The notes below the pieces were generated by a model that searched no databases, was not told where the DNA came from, and saw only the letters and a list, made by a program, of their open reading frames with translations. Shown here one piece after another: positions 25,632 to 34,332 of a stretch of DNA of 37,752 nucleotides; position 1 is the stretch's first letter; each line of letters starts with the position of its first letter. This DNA is from a bacterium BMS3Abin03. GTDB taxonomy: Bacteria > Bacteroidota > Ignavibacteria > Ignavibacteriales > Ignavibacteriaceae. A program made the translations under genes and the position numbers. Location: assembly GCA_022340715.1 (NCBI GenBank), contig JAJDNK010000057.1, forward strand, positions 1-37,752. Direction: 5' to 3'.

Positions 25632-26780
25632 CTAAACTTCCTCGTAAACTCGTACGGGGACTTTCTTTTTATTGGCCTTCTTTTTAGTTGCTTTCGGTTT
25701 TTTCTTCTGGTTGAATTTATAACCATCTGGATTGTTCTTATCAGCATAATTTTGATAAGAATAAACCTTGTTCTGGAAGTTACGAAGAATAATCTTTTCT
25801 TCATCCTTATGCAGAACATAATTTGGAAGTAACGGGATCTTACCTCCACCGCCGGGTGCATCGATTACGAAGTGTGGTACCGCAAGCCCGCTTGTATGTC
25901 CGCGTAAAGCCTCCGCTATTTTTAATCCAGTTTCAATTGAGGTACGGAAATGATTAGCTCCCTTTGTTTCGTCTGCCATATACATATAGTAAGGACGTAC
26001 TCTGATCTTCAAAAGCATCTGCATTAATTCTTTAACTACTGCGGGATCATCATTAACGCCCTTCATAATTACCATTTGGTTACCGACAGGGACTCCAGCA
26101 TTTGCCAGCATTTCGCATGCTTTTGAGCTTTGTAGTGTTACTTCCCATGGATGATTAAAATGTGTATTAACATAAACAGGATGATATTTCTTAATCATAT
26201 TGCAGAGCTTATCCGTTATTCTATGGGGTAGTATAACCGGCATTCTTGTTCCGAGACGGATAATTTCAATATGTTTAATTTCTCTTAACCGTATAAGAAT
26301 TTTTTCCAGCATTGTATCTGTTAGCATAAGAGGATCACCGCCGGAAAGAATGACATCGCGTATTTCTGTGTGTTGTTCAAGATACTGGAATGCTGTTTCT
26401 AAGCCTTTCATAGAAATCTTCTCGTAGTCGCCAACTTTTCTTTTTCTAGTACAGAAACGGCAATATATTCCACACTGACTTGTAACAAGGAATAAAGCTC
26501 TGTCCGGATAACGATGAGTAATGTTGGGAACAGGACTCATTGCTTCTTCCATCAACGGGTCGTCCTGTGCATCGAAATCTTCAAGTTCAACTTTATCTGG
26601 AATACATTGAAGCCAGATGGGATCGCCTGGATAACGAATAAGGCTTAGGTAATAAGGATTAATTCGAGCCTGGAAAAATTCATCAAGATCTTCAGCATCT
26701 TTTCTATCAATATTAAACTTTTCCACTAATTGATCAACCGAATGAACACTCTCCCTTATCATGTTTTGCCACTGTTCCAT
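25632..26780 (-). CDS. kamA: Lysine 2,3-aminomutase (radical SAM, PLP)
   Basis: A 382-residue enzyme that converts L-alpha-lysine to L-beta-lysine. The radical SAM cluster motif is C103-x3-C107-x2-C110. PLP binds K314 in DAPGGGGK. The two substrate-binding aspartates of Clostridium subterminale KAM (D293, D330, with K337) have exact equivalents with identical spacing: D270, D307, K314. Lysine is therefore the likely substrate. The enzyme is slightly short at the C-terminus but carries a 30-residue lysine-rich tail (ATKKKANKKKVPV) unlike the usual family end. It is the last gene of the four-gene operon, 9 bases after the GNAT gene. Confidence 0.93.
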   Translation of the reverse strand: MEQWQNMIRESVHSVDQLVEKFNIDRKDAEDLDEFFQARINPYYLSLIRYPGDPIWLQCIPDKVELEDFDAQDDPLMEEAMSPVPNITHRYPDRALFLVTSQCGIYCRFCTRKRKVGDYEKISMKGLETAFQYLEQHTEIRDVILSGGDPLMLTDTMLEKILIRLREIKHIEIIRLGTRMPVILPHRITDKLCNMIKKYHPVYVNTHFNHPWEVTLQSSKACEMLANAGVPVGNQMVIMKGVNDDPAVVKELMQMLLKIRVRPYYMYMADETKGANHFRTSIETGLKIAEALRGHTSGLAVPHFVIDAPGGGGKIPLLPNYVLHKDEEKIILRNFQNKVYSYQNYADKNNPDGYKFNQKKKPKATKKKANKKKVPVRVYEEV

Positions 26781-26789
26781 GGTGGTTCC

Positions 26790-27272
26790 TTAGTTTTTCT
26801 TATTGTTAAAGTATTTACCAAAAACAATCAAATTATCCCCTAGCGAATAAAAATCATTTATCTCGGAAATAATGCTGTAATTGTTTCGTAAATAAAAATT
26901 TCTTGTAGCCTGGTAAACACCTCTCGAAGATGTTTCAACCAGAAGCCATCGCCCGTTATTTTCTATTACAAAATTTTCTGCATGATTTATCAATTTTTTA
27001 CCAATGCCTTTACTTTTGTGATCAGGGTCAGTAACAATCCAATATAGATCATATACTGCATCCGTTAATGGTCTCTTTCCTGTACAATGATAACCAAGTA
27101 ATTTGTTGTTTTCTTCATAAATAAAAATATTATAATCTTTTTGTTCAGGATCTGATATAGCAATCTGAACCAGCTCCATTGCAACTTCTATTTCTTCTTC
27201 CTGAAAGTTGTCGGTTCTGTTCAATATATCTTTAATGCCTTTTACATCATCCGGCTTTAGCTTGCGAATCAT
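26790..27272 (-). CDS. Small GNAT N-acetyltransferase in the aminomutase operon
   Basis: A 160-residue GNAT. The acetyl-CoA loop is DPDHKSKGIGKKLINHAE (Q/R-x-x-G-x-G/A variant), preceded by the beta-4 strand LYWIVTD and followed by LLVETSS and FYLRNNY. The start chosen is ATG at 27272; the upstream ATG at 27305 adds an 11-residue tail that other GNATs lack. The gene overlaps the preceding ligase by 26 bases. It is much shorter than AblB, the beta-lysine N6-acetyltransferase (about 270 residues), so equivalence cannot be assumed, but the context suggests acetylation of a beta-lysine-derived amine. Confidence 0.85.
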   Translation of the reverse strand: MIRKLKPDDVKGIKDILNRTDNFQEEEIEVAMELVQIAISDPEQKDYNIFIYEENNKLLGYHCTGKRPLTDAVYDLYWIVTDPDHKSKGIGKKLINHAENFVIENNGRWLLVETSSRGVYQATRNFYLRNNYSIISEINDFYSLGDNLIVFGKYFNNKKN

Positions 27273-28311
27273 GTTTCCTTTTTCTTTCCAAAGCAAAATT
27301 TGCAATCGTACTTAACAACTTATCATGATTGATGCCAGCAGCTTTTGATGCTCTTGCAAATCCTGAATCTTTAGAGATATCAGGATTCGGATTAACTTCA
27401 ATTACATGAGGAACGCCTTTGCTGTCTAACCTTATATCAACTCTTGCATAATCACGGCACTTCAGAGCTTCGAAAGCGGATACGGCAACTTTATTAATTC
27501 TTTTTAAAATTCTATCCTTTAACTGAGCTGGACAAACAGGTCTCGTATGGTTGTAGTAAATACTGTCTTCTATCCACTTGCCGTCGTAAGTTACAATTCG
27601 AGGAAATTTAGCTGGTAAACCTTCAAAACCAATTTCAGAAACCGGCAGTGGGTTACCTCCCAGTATCCCAACGTTTAATTCTCTTCCTTTTATATATTCT
27701 TCGAGAATGATATCCTGTTTATAAACACTTGCCAGAAACATAAACTGTTTACGCAACTCGGCGTAATTCTTTACGACAGAAAATTCGGAAATTCCAATAC
27801 TTGCATCTTCTTTTAATAGTTTAAGTATAACGGGATACCTGAGTGTAATATCTTTTTTTGAAAATCTTGTAGTTGGTTTGAGAGTAATTGACGCAGGAGT
27901 ATTAATTCCGAAGGACCTGAGAATATCTTTTGTTTTTTCTTTATCCAGACAATTACCTAATGCTACAGGTCTGCAGCCGGTATATTCAATTCCTAACAAT
28001 TCAAAAATACCCGCCATACAATATTCGTATGACGAAATTCCTTCGACTGCTTCAACAAAGTTGAAAATTATATCCGGGGCAAAAGAATTGATTCCATAGA
28101 TAGTTTTGCTGATATCTCTGTCTATAGCTAATGAGTCTACCCTGATAAAATGTTTTTCTAAAGAATTCCGGGTTCGATCCAGTTCTTTTGTAAAGCTTTT
28201 TTCAGATAGATCATCCCCGGTCTTACTTTCCCTTACTGGTTTACCATTGTAAACCGAAAAGATACTTACCGGTGCGTTATAGCAGATCAGTATTTTAGCA
28301 TCTATTTTCAT
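27247..28311 (-). CDS. ATP-grasp ligase, D-Ala-D-Ala ligase type, copy B
   Basis: A 354-residue ATP-grasp protein. ATP is bound by K164 in VILKL and EEYIKGRELNVGI (204-216); metal is bound by D292 in ARVDIRLD and E305/N307 in VIEVNPNPD. The small loop is KEDASIGIS, weaker than the usual SSxG loop. The N-terminal half contains FNFVEAVEG rather than the LHG-GEDG of true Ddl enzymes, so it is unlikely to make D-Ala-D-Ala. The substrate is unknown. Its ATG overlaps the stop of copy A as ATGA, and its 3' end overlaps the GNAT gene. Confidence 0.85.
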   Translation of the reverse strand: MKIDAKILICYNAPVSIFSVYNGKPVRESKTGDDLSEKSFTKELDRTRNSLEKHFIRVDSLAIDRDISKTIYGINSFAPDIIFNFVEAVEGISSYEYCMAGIFELLGIEYTGCRPVALGNCLDKEKTKDILRSFGINTPASITLKPTTRFSKKDITLRYPVILKLLKEDASIGISEFSVVKNYAELRKQFMFLASVYKQDIILEEYIKGRELNVGILGGNPLPVSEIGFEGLPAKFPRIVTYDGKWIEDSIYYNHTRPVCPAQLKDRILKRINKVAVSAFEALKCRDYARVDIRLDSKGVPHVIEVNPNPDISKDSGFARASKAAGINHDKLLSTIANFALERKRKHDSQAKAG

Positions 28312-29390
28312 AACAGGTTATATCTTTTACAAGCGGCGTATAATGCACTTTGAATCATTTCATTATAAGTCATTCCTGCAGCTCTGGCAGCTTTTGGAAA
28401 ACTTGAATTTTCAGTCGGATCGGGCATAATTCCCGGTAAAGGATTTATTTCTATAATATTTGAGACTCCATTTTTGTCTAATCTAACATCAATACGACTC
28501 CAGTCCTTGCATCTCAAAATCTCATAAGTTTTAAGTACGATATCAGTTATCTGTTTTTTCAGATCTTTATCCAGTTTGGCAGGACATTCAAAAACATTAA
28601 ATTCTTTTTCCTTTGTATCGAGTATCCATTTTGCTTCATAGGAATAAAGATGCTCAACTCCTGATGGAAATTCTTCGTACAATATTTCTATTATTGGTAG
28701 TGTTTCAGCTTCACTTCCGTTTCCAAGAACCGCAACAGTGAACTCCCTTCCCGGTAAGAACTCTTCGATTAATGCTGGTTGATTGTATTCGTTCAGGACT
28801 CTTTGAACTTCATCATTCAATTCCTGGTAGTTTTTTACGAGTGATGAACTGAAAATTCCTTTGCTGGATCCTTCTGATATCGGTTTTACTATAAGTGGAA
28901 ATTCGAAAGAGTGATTCGACAAAGGTTTATATTTCTCAATAACTAAAAATTTTGCGTTGGGAATTTTATAATAGGAAAGAATTTCTTTCGTCCTTGCTTT
29001 ATCAAGACAAATACCCAGTGTTAAAGCATCCGATCCTAAGTAAGGTATATTCAGCATATCGAGTATTGCAGGAATTTGTGACTCACGGCTCGAACCATTT
29101 ATACCTTCAGCTATGTTGAAAACAATATCAGGTCTAGATGATTTGAATTTTTCAAATGCGTTATCATTAGCTTCAATAAGAGTTACATCATGATAAACTT
29201 CTATTGCTTCCTTTAATGCATTAATAGTTTCCCAGGTATCCCATTCAGCATACGTATCTATTACCGGTTGTGTTTGAACAGAATCAGTTGATTGTACTGG
29301 GGATAGTTCTTCGGTGAAAGTGGTACTTTCCGGTTTCACATTATAGGTTAGCGCTACATTCAAACGACGTTTAAATGTCTTTACTAAAAT
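28308..29390 (-). CDS. ATP-grasp ligase, D-Ala-D-Ala ligase type, copy A (ATT start)
   Basis: An ATP-grasp ligase of about 360 residues. IVKPISEGSSKGI forms the ATP lid, ALIEEFLPGREFTVAVLG the hinge and next strand, and RIDVRLD with EINPLPG the metal site (D, E and N all present). FNIAEGINGSSRESQIPA replaces the Ddl signature, so this is a divergent member. A Ser/Thr-rich stretch follows the first strand. The first start codon an ORF finder would take is TTG at 29420, but that triplet lies inside the promoter -10 box. The strong AAAGGAGAG site at about 29402-29394 instead leads to ATT at 29390, which I take as the start. It is the first gene of the operon. Confidence 0.82.
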   Translation of the reverse strand: MLVKTFKRRLNVALTYNVKPESTTFTEELSPVQSTDSVQTQPVIDTYAEWDTWETINALKEAIEVYHDVTLIEANDNAFEKFKSSRPDIVFNIAEGINGSSRESQIPAILDMLNIPYLGSDALTLGICLDKARTKEILSYYKIPNAKFLVIEKYKPLSNHSFEFPLIVKPISEGSSKGIFSSSLVKNYQELNDEVQRVLNEYNQPALIEEFLPGREFTVAVLGNGSEAETLPIIEILYEEFPSGVEHLYSYEAKWILDTKEKEFNVFECPAKLDKDLKKQITDIVLKTYEILRCKDWSRIDVRLDKNGVSNIIEINPLPGIMPDPTENSSFPKAARAAGMTYNEMIQSALYAACKRYNLL

Positions 29391-29417
29391 TTTCTCTCCT
29401 TTAAATTTTTTTTTTAA

Positions 29418-29447
29418 CAAATATAACTATTATATATTCTAAGTCAA
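29418..29447 (-). promoter_or_regulatory. Promoter of the ATP-grasp/GNAT/kamA operon
   Basis: On the minus strand TTGACT (29447-29442), a 16-base spacer, and TATATT (29425-29420) fit a sigma-70 promoter. Read as a Bacteroidota-type site, TTG and TATATTTG (TAnnTTTG) are 19 bases apart. The transcript would start near 29413, leaving a short leader with the ribosome-binding site. Confidence 0.6.
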
Positions 29448-29632
29448 CAAGTTTTAAAACAGTTTTAAAATTTTTTTTTCAGGTCGTTTTTAAAAAATTT
29501 TTAGTCGATCACCCTGTCAACGGATTAATTTCATGAGTTTAAAAGTTTTTTGAAGGAAAGTTGGAGAAAAATAATTGAAAAGTTATAAGAGAAATAAAAA
29601 ATTAATTAATGTTTGAAGTGTTGATAAACATA

Positions 29633-31843
29633 TCATGCAATCTTAGCATAGTTGAGGTTATCAGAGTAGTGAGTTACCAATTTGTTTTTTACACTTTTAT
29701 TTTCAGGAAGAGATAGTTGGGAATCTTTTTCTATTAATTCGAAAGCGAATTGCTTTGCATGTGAAATTATTTCTTGGTCTTCTGTCAGGTTAACGAACTT
29801 CAGCTCAGGGAAACCACTTTGTTTTGTTCCGAATACGTCTCCAGGTCCTCGTAGTTTTAAATCTACTTCAGCAATTTTAAATCCGTCAGTTGTATTAACC
29901 ATTGTTTGAAGTCTTACAGTTGCTTTATACTTTTCGAGCTGTGTTGATGATAAATAATCTAAATCTAATTCTTTCTGGTTCTGCTTTCCAGCGATTGTTT
30001 CTTTAGTAACAAGTATGCAAAAAGCCTGTTTATCACTTCTTCCAATCCTTCCCCGAAGCTGGTGAAGCTGCGATAAACCGAAGCGATGAGCATCATTTAT
30101 AAGAATTATGTTGGCATCGGGTATATCAATACCAACTTCTATCACCGTTGTTGAAATAAGCACATCGAACTCCTTTTTATAAAAAAGCAGCATAACCTCT
30201 TCCTTTTCCTGCCACTTCATCCTGCCGTGAATCAATCCGACTATCACATTCTTTAAATAGGTTTGCTTCAGCATATTGTAATAATCAGTTGCAGCTTTGA
30301 GCTCCAGCTTCTCCGATTCCTCAACTAAAGGGTAAACTATAAATGACTGGATTCCTTCTTTTTGTTTGTCTGTTATGAACTTGTAAATGGCCGGCAGTTT
30401 GTTATCGTTACGTAAAACAGTTTTAACCGGTTTTCTGTTAAGCGGCAATTCATCTATTACTGATAAATCAAGATCGCCGTAAACAGTCATCGAAAGAGTT
30501 CTTGGGATTGGTGTGGCACTCATAACTAGTACATCCGGTGTTGTTCCCTTGCGCTGTAACATCGCTCTTTGTTTTACACCGAAACGATGTTGTTCATCGA
30601 TTATAATAAGACCGAGTCTGTTGAATTTTACTTTCTCTTCAAAAAGCGCATGTGTACCAATGATTATATCTGCTTCCTGAATTTCTATTTTAGAAAGTTT
30701 TTTTTCTCGTTCAGATTTCTTCTGCCCGCCTAAAAGAAGACTAATTTTTATTTCGTGTTCCGTGTGAATTGCGGAAAGTTTTTTCATTAACGCAGAAATA
30801 TTTTTTGCATGTTGATCTGCAAGAATTTCTGTAGGTGCCATTAACGAAACCTGGAAACCGTTATCGATTGCAATCAGGGCGGCAATTAATGAAACGATTG
30901 TTTTTCCACACCCAACATCTCCTTGTAAAAGCCTGTTCATTGGTTTGGTTGATAGCATATCATTTTTAATTTCACCAAGAACCCTGAGTTGGGCCTTTGT
31001 TAATTCAAATGGAAGTGTTTCTAAAAAATCAGAAACAAGATTGGTTTTGATGTTCATCTTATTTCCAGGCAGGTTTTCCTTATAATTATATTTCCTCAAA
31101 GCAACAAGAATTTCCAGATAAAAAAGTTCTTCAAATTTGAACCGGTAGTTTGCTTTATCAAATTTTTCCTTGTTATCTGGGAAGTGATAATTCTTAACAG
31201 CTTCACTTAAACTCATCAAATTATTTTGCTCAACAATTGATGAGGGAAGAGTTTCCTCTAAATAATCCACATAATTTTCTACTGCAAGAAAAATTATTCT
31301 GCGTAAACTTAAATCCCCAATGTATCCTTTCCTTAGTTCCTTCGGTATGCGGTAAAAGGGGATGATCTTTCCTGTATTCAAAAAGCTGTTCGATTCTTCT
31401 GCTGTTATTCGATCGTAATCCGGATGGATGAACTGAAGTTTCTGATATTTGCCGATTTCAGGTTTAGAAGAGATTGCAAAAATATCTCCTTCGTTGAACA
31501 CCGAGTAAAAATATTTTATTCCCTGGAACCAGACACATTCGAAAAATCCAGTTGAATCACGGAACTGAACTTTTAGGATTTCTTTTTTACCATAACGGTG
31601 TCTTTCTTTGTCGGTAACCTTTGCAATTATTGTAACCTCACCGTCATAACCATTCATAATATATCCAAATGCTTTTGAAGCTGTTAGAACCGTTGTTCTA
31701 TCCAGATGTCGTGAAGGAAAGTAAAAGAGGAGGTCACGTACAGTAGATATCCCAATTTTTCTGAAAGATTCTGCACGTTTAGGACCAACGGACTTCAGAT
31801 ACTGAACGGATTGCTCAAGTTGTTTAACATTTGCCGAATTCAT
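29633..31843 (-). CDS. recG: ATP-dependent DNA helicase RecG
   Basis: A 736-residue DNA helicase that remodels stalled replication forks and Holliday junctions. An N-terminal helix-hairpin-like segment (SVGPKRAESFRKIG) and the OB/wedge domain (about 60-140) come first. Walker A is GDVGCGKT (308-315), Walker B DEQH (416-419), motif III SATPIPRT, and motif VI QLRGRIGRS. The final RGPGDVFGTKQSG segment is RecG-specific. It is somewhat longer than E. coli RecG (693). No ribosome-binding site precedes the ATG. Confidence 0.97.
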   Translation of the reverse strand: MNSANVKQLEQSVQYLKSVGPKRAESFRKIGISTVRDLLFYFPSRHLDRTTVLTASKAFGYIMNGYDGEVTIIAKVTDKERHRYGKKEILKVQFRDSTGFFECVWFQGIKYFYSVFNEGDIFAISSKPEIGKYQKLQFIHPDYDRITAEESNSFLNTGKIIPFYRIPKELRKGYIGDLSLRRIIFLAVENYVDYLEETLPSSIVEQNNLMSLSEAVKNYHFPDNKEKFDKANYRFKFEELFYLEILVALRKYNYKENLPGNKMNIKTNLVSDFLETLPFELTKAQLRVLGEIKNDMLSTKPMNRLLQGDVGCGKTIVSLIAALIAIDNGFQVSLMAPTEILADQHAKNISALMKKLSAIHTEHEIKISLLLGGQKKSEREKKLSKIEIQEADIIIGTHALFEEKVKFNRLGLIIIDEQHRFGVKQRAMLQRKGTTPDVLVMSATPIPRTLSMTVYGDLDLSVIDELPLNRKPVKTVLRNDNKLPAIYKFITDKQKEGIQSFIVYPLVEESEKLELKAATDYYNMLKQTYLKNVIVGLIHGRMKWQEKEEVMLLFYKKEFDVLISTTVIEVGIDIPDANIILINDAHRFGLSQLHQLRGRIGRSDKQAFCILVTKETIAGKQNQKELDLDYLSSTQLEKYKATVRLQTMVNTTDGFKIAEVDLKLRGPGDVFGTKQSGFPELKFVNLTEDQEIISHAKQFAFELIEKDSQLSLPENKSVKNKLVTHYSDNLNYAKIA

Positions 31844-31850
31844 TGATTGT

Positions 31851-31879
31851 AAAATAAATTATGCTTTAGGTAAACTCAA
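31851..31879 (-). promoter_or_regulatory. Putative recG promoter, nearly leaderless
   Basis: On the minus strand TTGAGT (31879-31874), a 17-base spacer, and TATTTT (31856-31851) resemble -35 and -10 boxes. The start point would fall near 31844, at the ATG (31843). The absence of a ribosome-binding site fits a leaderless message. Confidence 0.35.
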
Positions 31880-31962
31880 CAAGTTTTATCAGATCAATAA
31901 TGAAATTTAATGCTGATTAACTTTATATTAGAATCCTGTTACAAATTGTTTATTAATATTTT

Positions 31963-33330
31963 ATGCATTGGGAACAACTATTAAATAGTAATCGAATAGG
32001 TATAGACGAATCACATTTACAAAAGTCTGATGGAAGGAGTCAGTTTCAGAAAGACTTTGACAGAATTGTTTTTTCTCCCGCCTTCAGAAGACTCCAGGAC
32101 AAAACACAGGTATTCCCATTACCCGAAAGTGATTTCGTTCATACAAGATTAACTCACAGTCTTGAGGTTTCTGTTGTTGGCAGATCGCTGGGTAATCTTG
32201 TTGGAGAGCGAATTCTTGAGAGGGATAAAAAATTAAAAAATAGTTTTACAAAATTTCATTTTGGTGAAATAGTTGCTGCCGCATGTCTTGCACACGATAT
32301 TGGCAATCCACCATTTGGTCATTCAGGTGAGGATGCTATAGCCGAATATTTTAAGAACGGAAATGGAAAAGAATTTGAGCAACAAGTTAACGATGATAAA
32401 AAATGGAATGACCTGATTAAGTATGAAGGTAATGCGCAGGGCTTCAGGATTTTAACCACTCTTCAAAATCCTGATGTCAGAGGTGGTTTACAGCTTACTT
32501 ATGCTACTCTTGGTGCGTTCACAAAATATCCAAGAGAATCTTATGCCGGCAGAGGAGTTGACGATTTTAAAGAAAAAAAAGCGTACAGGAAATTCGGTTT
32601 CTTCCAGGTAGAAAAGGATTTGTTCAGGGAAGTTGCAGAAGCAACTGGATTAGTCCAAAGAAAAGGAAATAAAGATTATTGGTGGAGTCGTCATCCTGTT
32701 GCATTTCTTGTTGAAGCCGCGGATGATATTTGTTATAGAATTATGGATCTTGAAGACGGTTTCCGTTTAGGATTAATATCTTTTCGTGAAACTGAAGAAT
32801 TGCTTATGCCATTGGTGAATAAGGATGACATTCAGGATTATATGGGTAGAGATGAAAAGGAAAGGATTGGTTACCTGCGTGCAAAAGCAATCAGTGAATT
32901 AGTTAATGAATTAGCTGATTTGTTTATTGAAAAAGAAGAAAATATTCTTTCGGGCAAACTGGAGGAAGATCTGCTTTCGATGATTCCCCGCAAAGAGTTC
33001 TTGAAAACAATCACAAAAGTCTCGGTAAATAAAATTTATCGTACAAGAAGCGTAGTTGAAAGAGAAGTTGCCGGTTATGAAGTTCTTGGTGGCTTACTTG
33101 GAACTTTTATCTCTGCTTACAATGAAGCTTATGAAGGAAACCTATCTCCGAAAAACAGAGCTATAATAAATCTTCTCCCAAATAGAATCACAAATAACAC
33201 GCCTGACGACCTCTACTTACGTTTAATGAGAGTTATAGATTTTGTTTCTGGTATGACTGATTCGTTTGCTGTTTCGCTTTTCAGAAAGATAAGAGGAATA
33301 TCTCTACCAGGCGGAAGAGTAACAAAATGA
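31963..33330 (+). CDS. dgt: Deoxyguanosinetriphosphate triphosphohydrolase
   Basis: A 455-residue HD-domain dNTPase that splits dGTP or other dNTPs into nucleoside and triphosphate. The start is diagnostic: SPAFRRLQDKTQVFPLPESDFVHTRLTHS (H65 at the end), then H111-D112 in AHDIGNPPFGHSGE. A lower conserved D lies in ADDICYRIMDLEDG. Length fits the dGTPase-type group. No clear ribosome-binding site precedes the ATG. It diverges from recG across a 119-base gap. Confidence 0.93.
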   Translation: MHWEQLLNSNRIGIDESHLQKSDGRSQFQKDFDRIVFSPAFRRLQDKTQVFPLPESDFVHTRLTHSLEVSVVGRSLGNLVGERILERDKKLKNSFTKFHFGEIVAAACLAHDIGNPPFGHSGEDAIAEYFKNGNGKEFEQQVNDDKKWNDLIKYEGNAQGFRILTTLQNPDVRGGLQLTYATLGAFTKYPRESYAGRGVDDFKEKKAYRKFGFFQVEKDLFREVAEATGLVQRKGNKDYWWSRHPVAFLVEAADDICYRIMDLEDGFRLGLISFRETEELLMPLVNKDDIQDYMGRDEKERIGYLRAKAISELVNELADLFIEKEENILSGKLEEDLLSMIPRKEFLKTITKVSVNKIYRTRSVVEREVAGYEVLGGLLGTFISAYNEAYEGNLSPKNRAIINLLPNRITNNTPDDLYLRLMRVIDFVSGMTDSFAVSLFRKIRGISLPGGRVTK

Positions 33331-33331
33331 A

Positions 33332-34327
33332 TTATTCTGTCTTCATATCTCGAGTCATTAAATCGGTTGTAGCTTTCACGGGATCTTTATCCTTAAAAAG
33401 AATTTTGTAAACTTCTTTTGTGATCGGTGTTTCCACTTCATATTGATCCGCAAGCTGAGAAGCTGATCTGCTGGTTTCAACTCCTTCGGCAATCATATCC
33501 ATAGATTTTAAAACTTGTTTTAGTTTTTTGCCTTTCCCGATTTGTTCACCGACGTACCTGTTACGGCTATGTTTACTCATACAGGTTACAATCAAATCAC
33601 CCATTCCTGAAAGTCCGGCAAAAGTTTCCGGTTGAGCACCCATTGTTAAACCTAATCGTGAAATTTCTGCAATACCTCGTGTCATAATTGCAGCTTTAGT
33701 GTTATCTCCGAATCCTGCACCATCAATAATTCCTGCACCAATTGCTATCACATTTTTAAAGGCACCACCAAGCTCAACACCAAGAATATCGGTTGAAGCG
33801 TAAACACGAAAGTAAGAAGTCATAAAAGCAGCCTGGATTGTTTTTGCAGTTTCAATGTCTTCCGAAGCAGCTGTGATAGCTGTTGGTATTCTCTTACTCA
33901 CCTCTTCAGCATGACTCGGACCTGAAAGAGCTCCAAGTTGTTTCTTATCAAGCGAAGGATGGACATCCATAAGCAATTGAGACATGGTTAAAAGCGATTT
34001 TTTTTCTATTCCTTTTGAAACACTTACCAGTATTGCATTTCTTATATCTTTGTAGCTGATCTTTTTTACTACACTTCTGAGAAATTGTGAGGGCACTGCA
34101 AGCACAACAAGGTTTTTGTTGTTTACTGCCTCAGCAATATTATTGGTTATCCCTATTTCTTTTGGAATCGAAATTCCGGGCAGAAACTGTCGGTTAATTC
34201 GCTTTTTAAATAACTCCTTTGCATAACTTTTATTGAATTCCCAGAGAGTTACATTGTGTCCGTTGTAGTGAAGTAAAATGGCGAGGGTAGTTCCCCATCC
34301 TCCGGCACCGAGTACGGAGATTTTCAT
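33332..34327 (-). CDS. gpsA: Glycerol-3-phosphate dehydrogenase [NAD(P)+]
   Basis: A 331-residue enzyme reducing dihydroxyacetone phosphate to sn-glycerol 3-phosphate, the first step to phospholipids. NAD(P) binds GAGGWGT (7-13). SVSKGIEKKSLLTMSQLL, LSGPSHAEEVSKRIPTA, and the catalytic-Lys segment ELGGAFKNVIAIGAGIIDG are the family blocks. GLSGMGDLIVTCMSKHSRNRYVG completes the active site. It follows plsY by 5 bases, so the two make glycerol phosphate and acylate it in one operon. Confidence 0.97.
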   Translation of the reverse strand: MKISVLGAGGWGTTLAILLHYNGHNVTLWEFNKSYAKELFKKRINRQFLPGISIPKEIGITNNIAEAVNNKNLVVLAVPSQFLRSVVKKISYKDIRNAILVSVSKGIEKKSLLTMSQLLMDVHPSLDKKQLGALSGPSHAEEVSKRIPTAITAASEDIETAKTIQAAFMTSYFRVYASTDILGVELGGAFKNVIAIGAGIIDGAGFGDNTKAAIMTRGIAEISRLGLTMGAQPETFAGLSGMGDLIVTCMSKHSRNRYVGEQIGKGKKLKQVLKSMDMIAEGVETSRSASQLADQYEVETPITKEVYKILFKDKDPVKATTDLMTRDMKTE

Positions 34328-34332
34328 TTAAA

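Noticed and set aside
25632..27272. kamA plus GNAT as the known ablA-ablB pair for acetyl-beta-lysine
   Set aside because: The GNAT has about 160 residues while AblB has about 270, and the ligases are not part of that pathway. Kept only as a related idea.
28170..28180. GGGTTCGATCC, similar to a tRNA T-loop
   Set aside because: It lies inside the ligase coding frame, and no acceptor stem, anticodon arm or D arm can be matched around it.
27247..29390. Classical D-alanine-D-alanine ligase (ddl) pair
   Set aside because: The LHG-GEDG and other Ddl substrate signatures are missing in both copies, and no cell-wall genes are near.
29451..29470. Direct repeat of GTTTTAAAA
   Set aside because: It is only two copies in very AT-rich intergenic DNA and overlaps the promoter; not a convincing repeat element.
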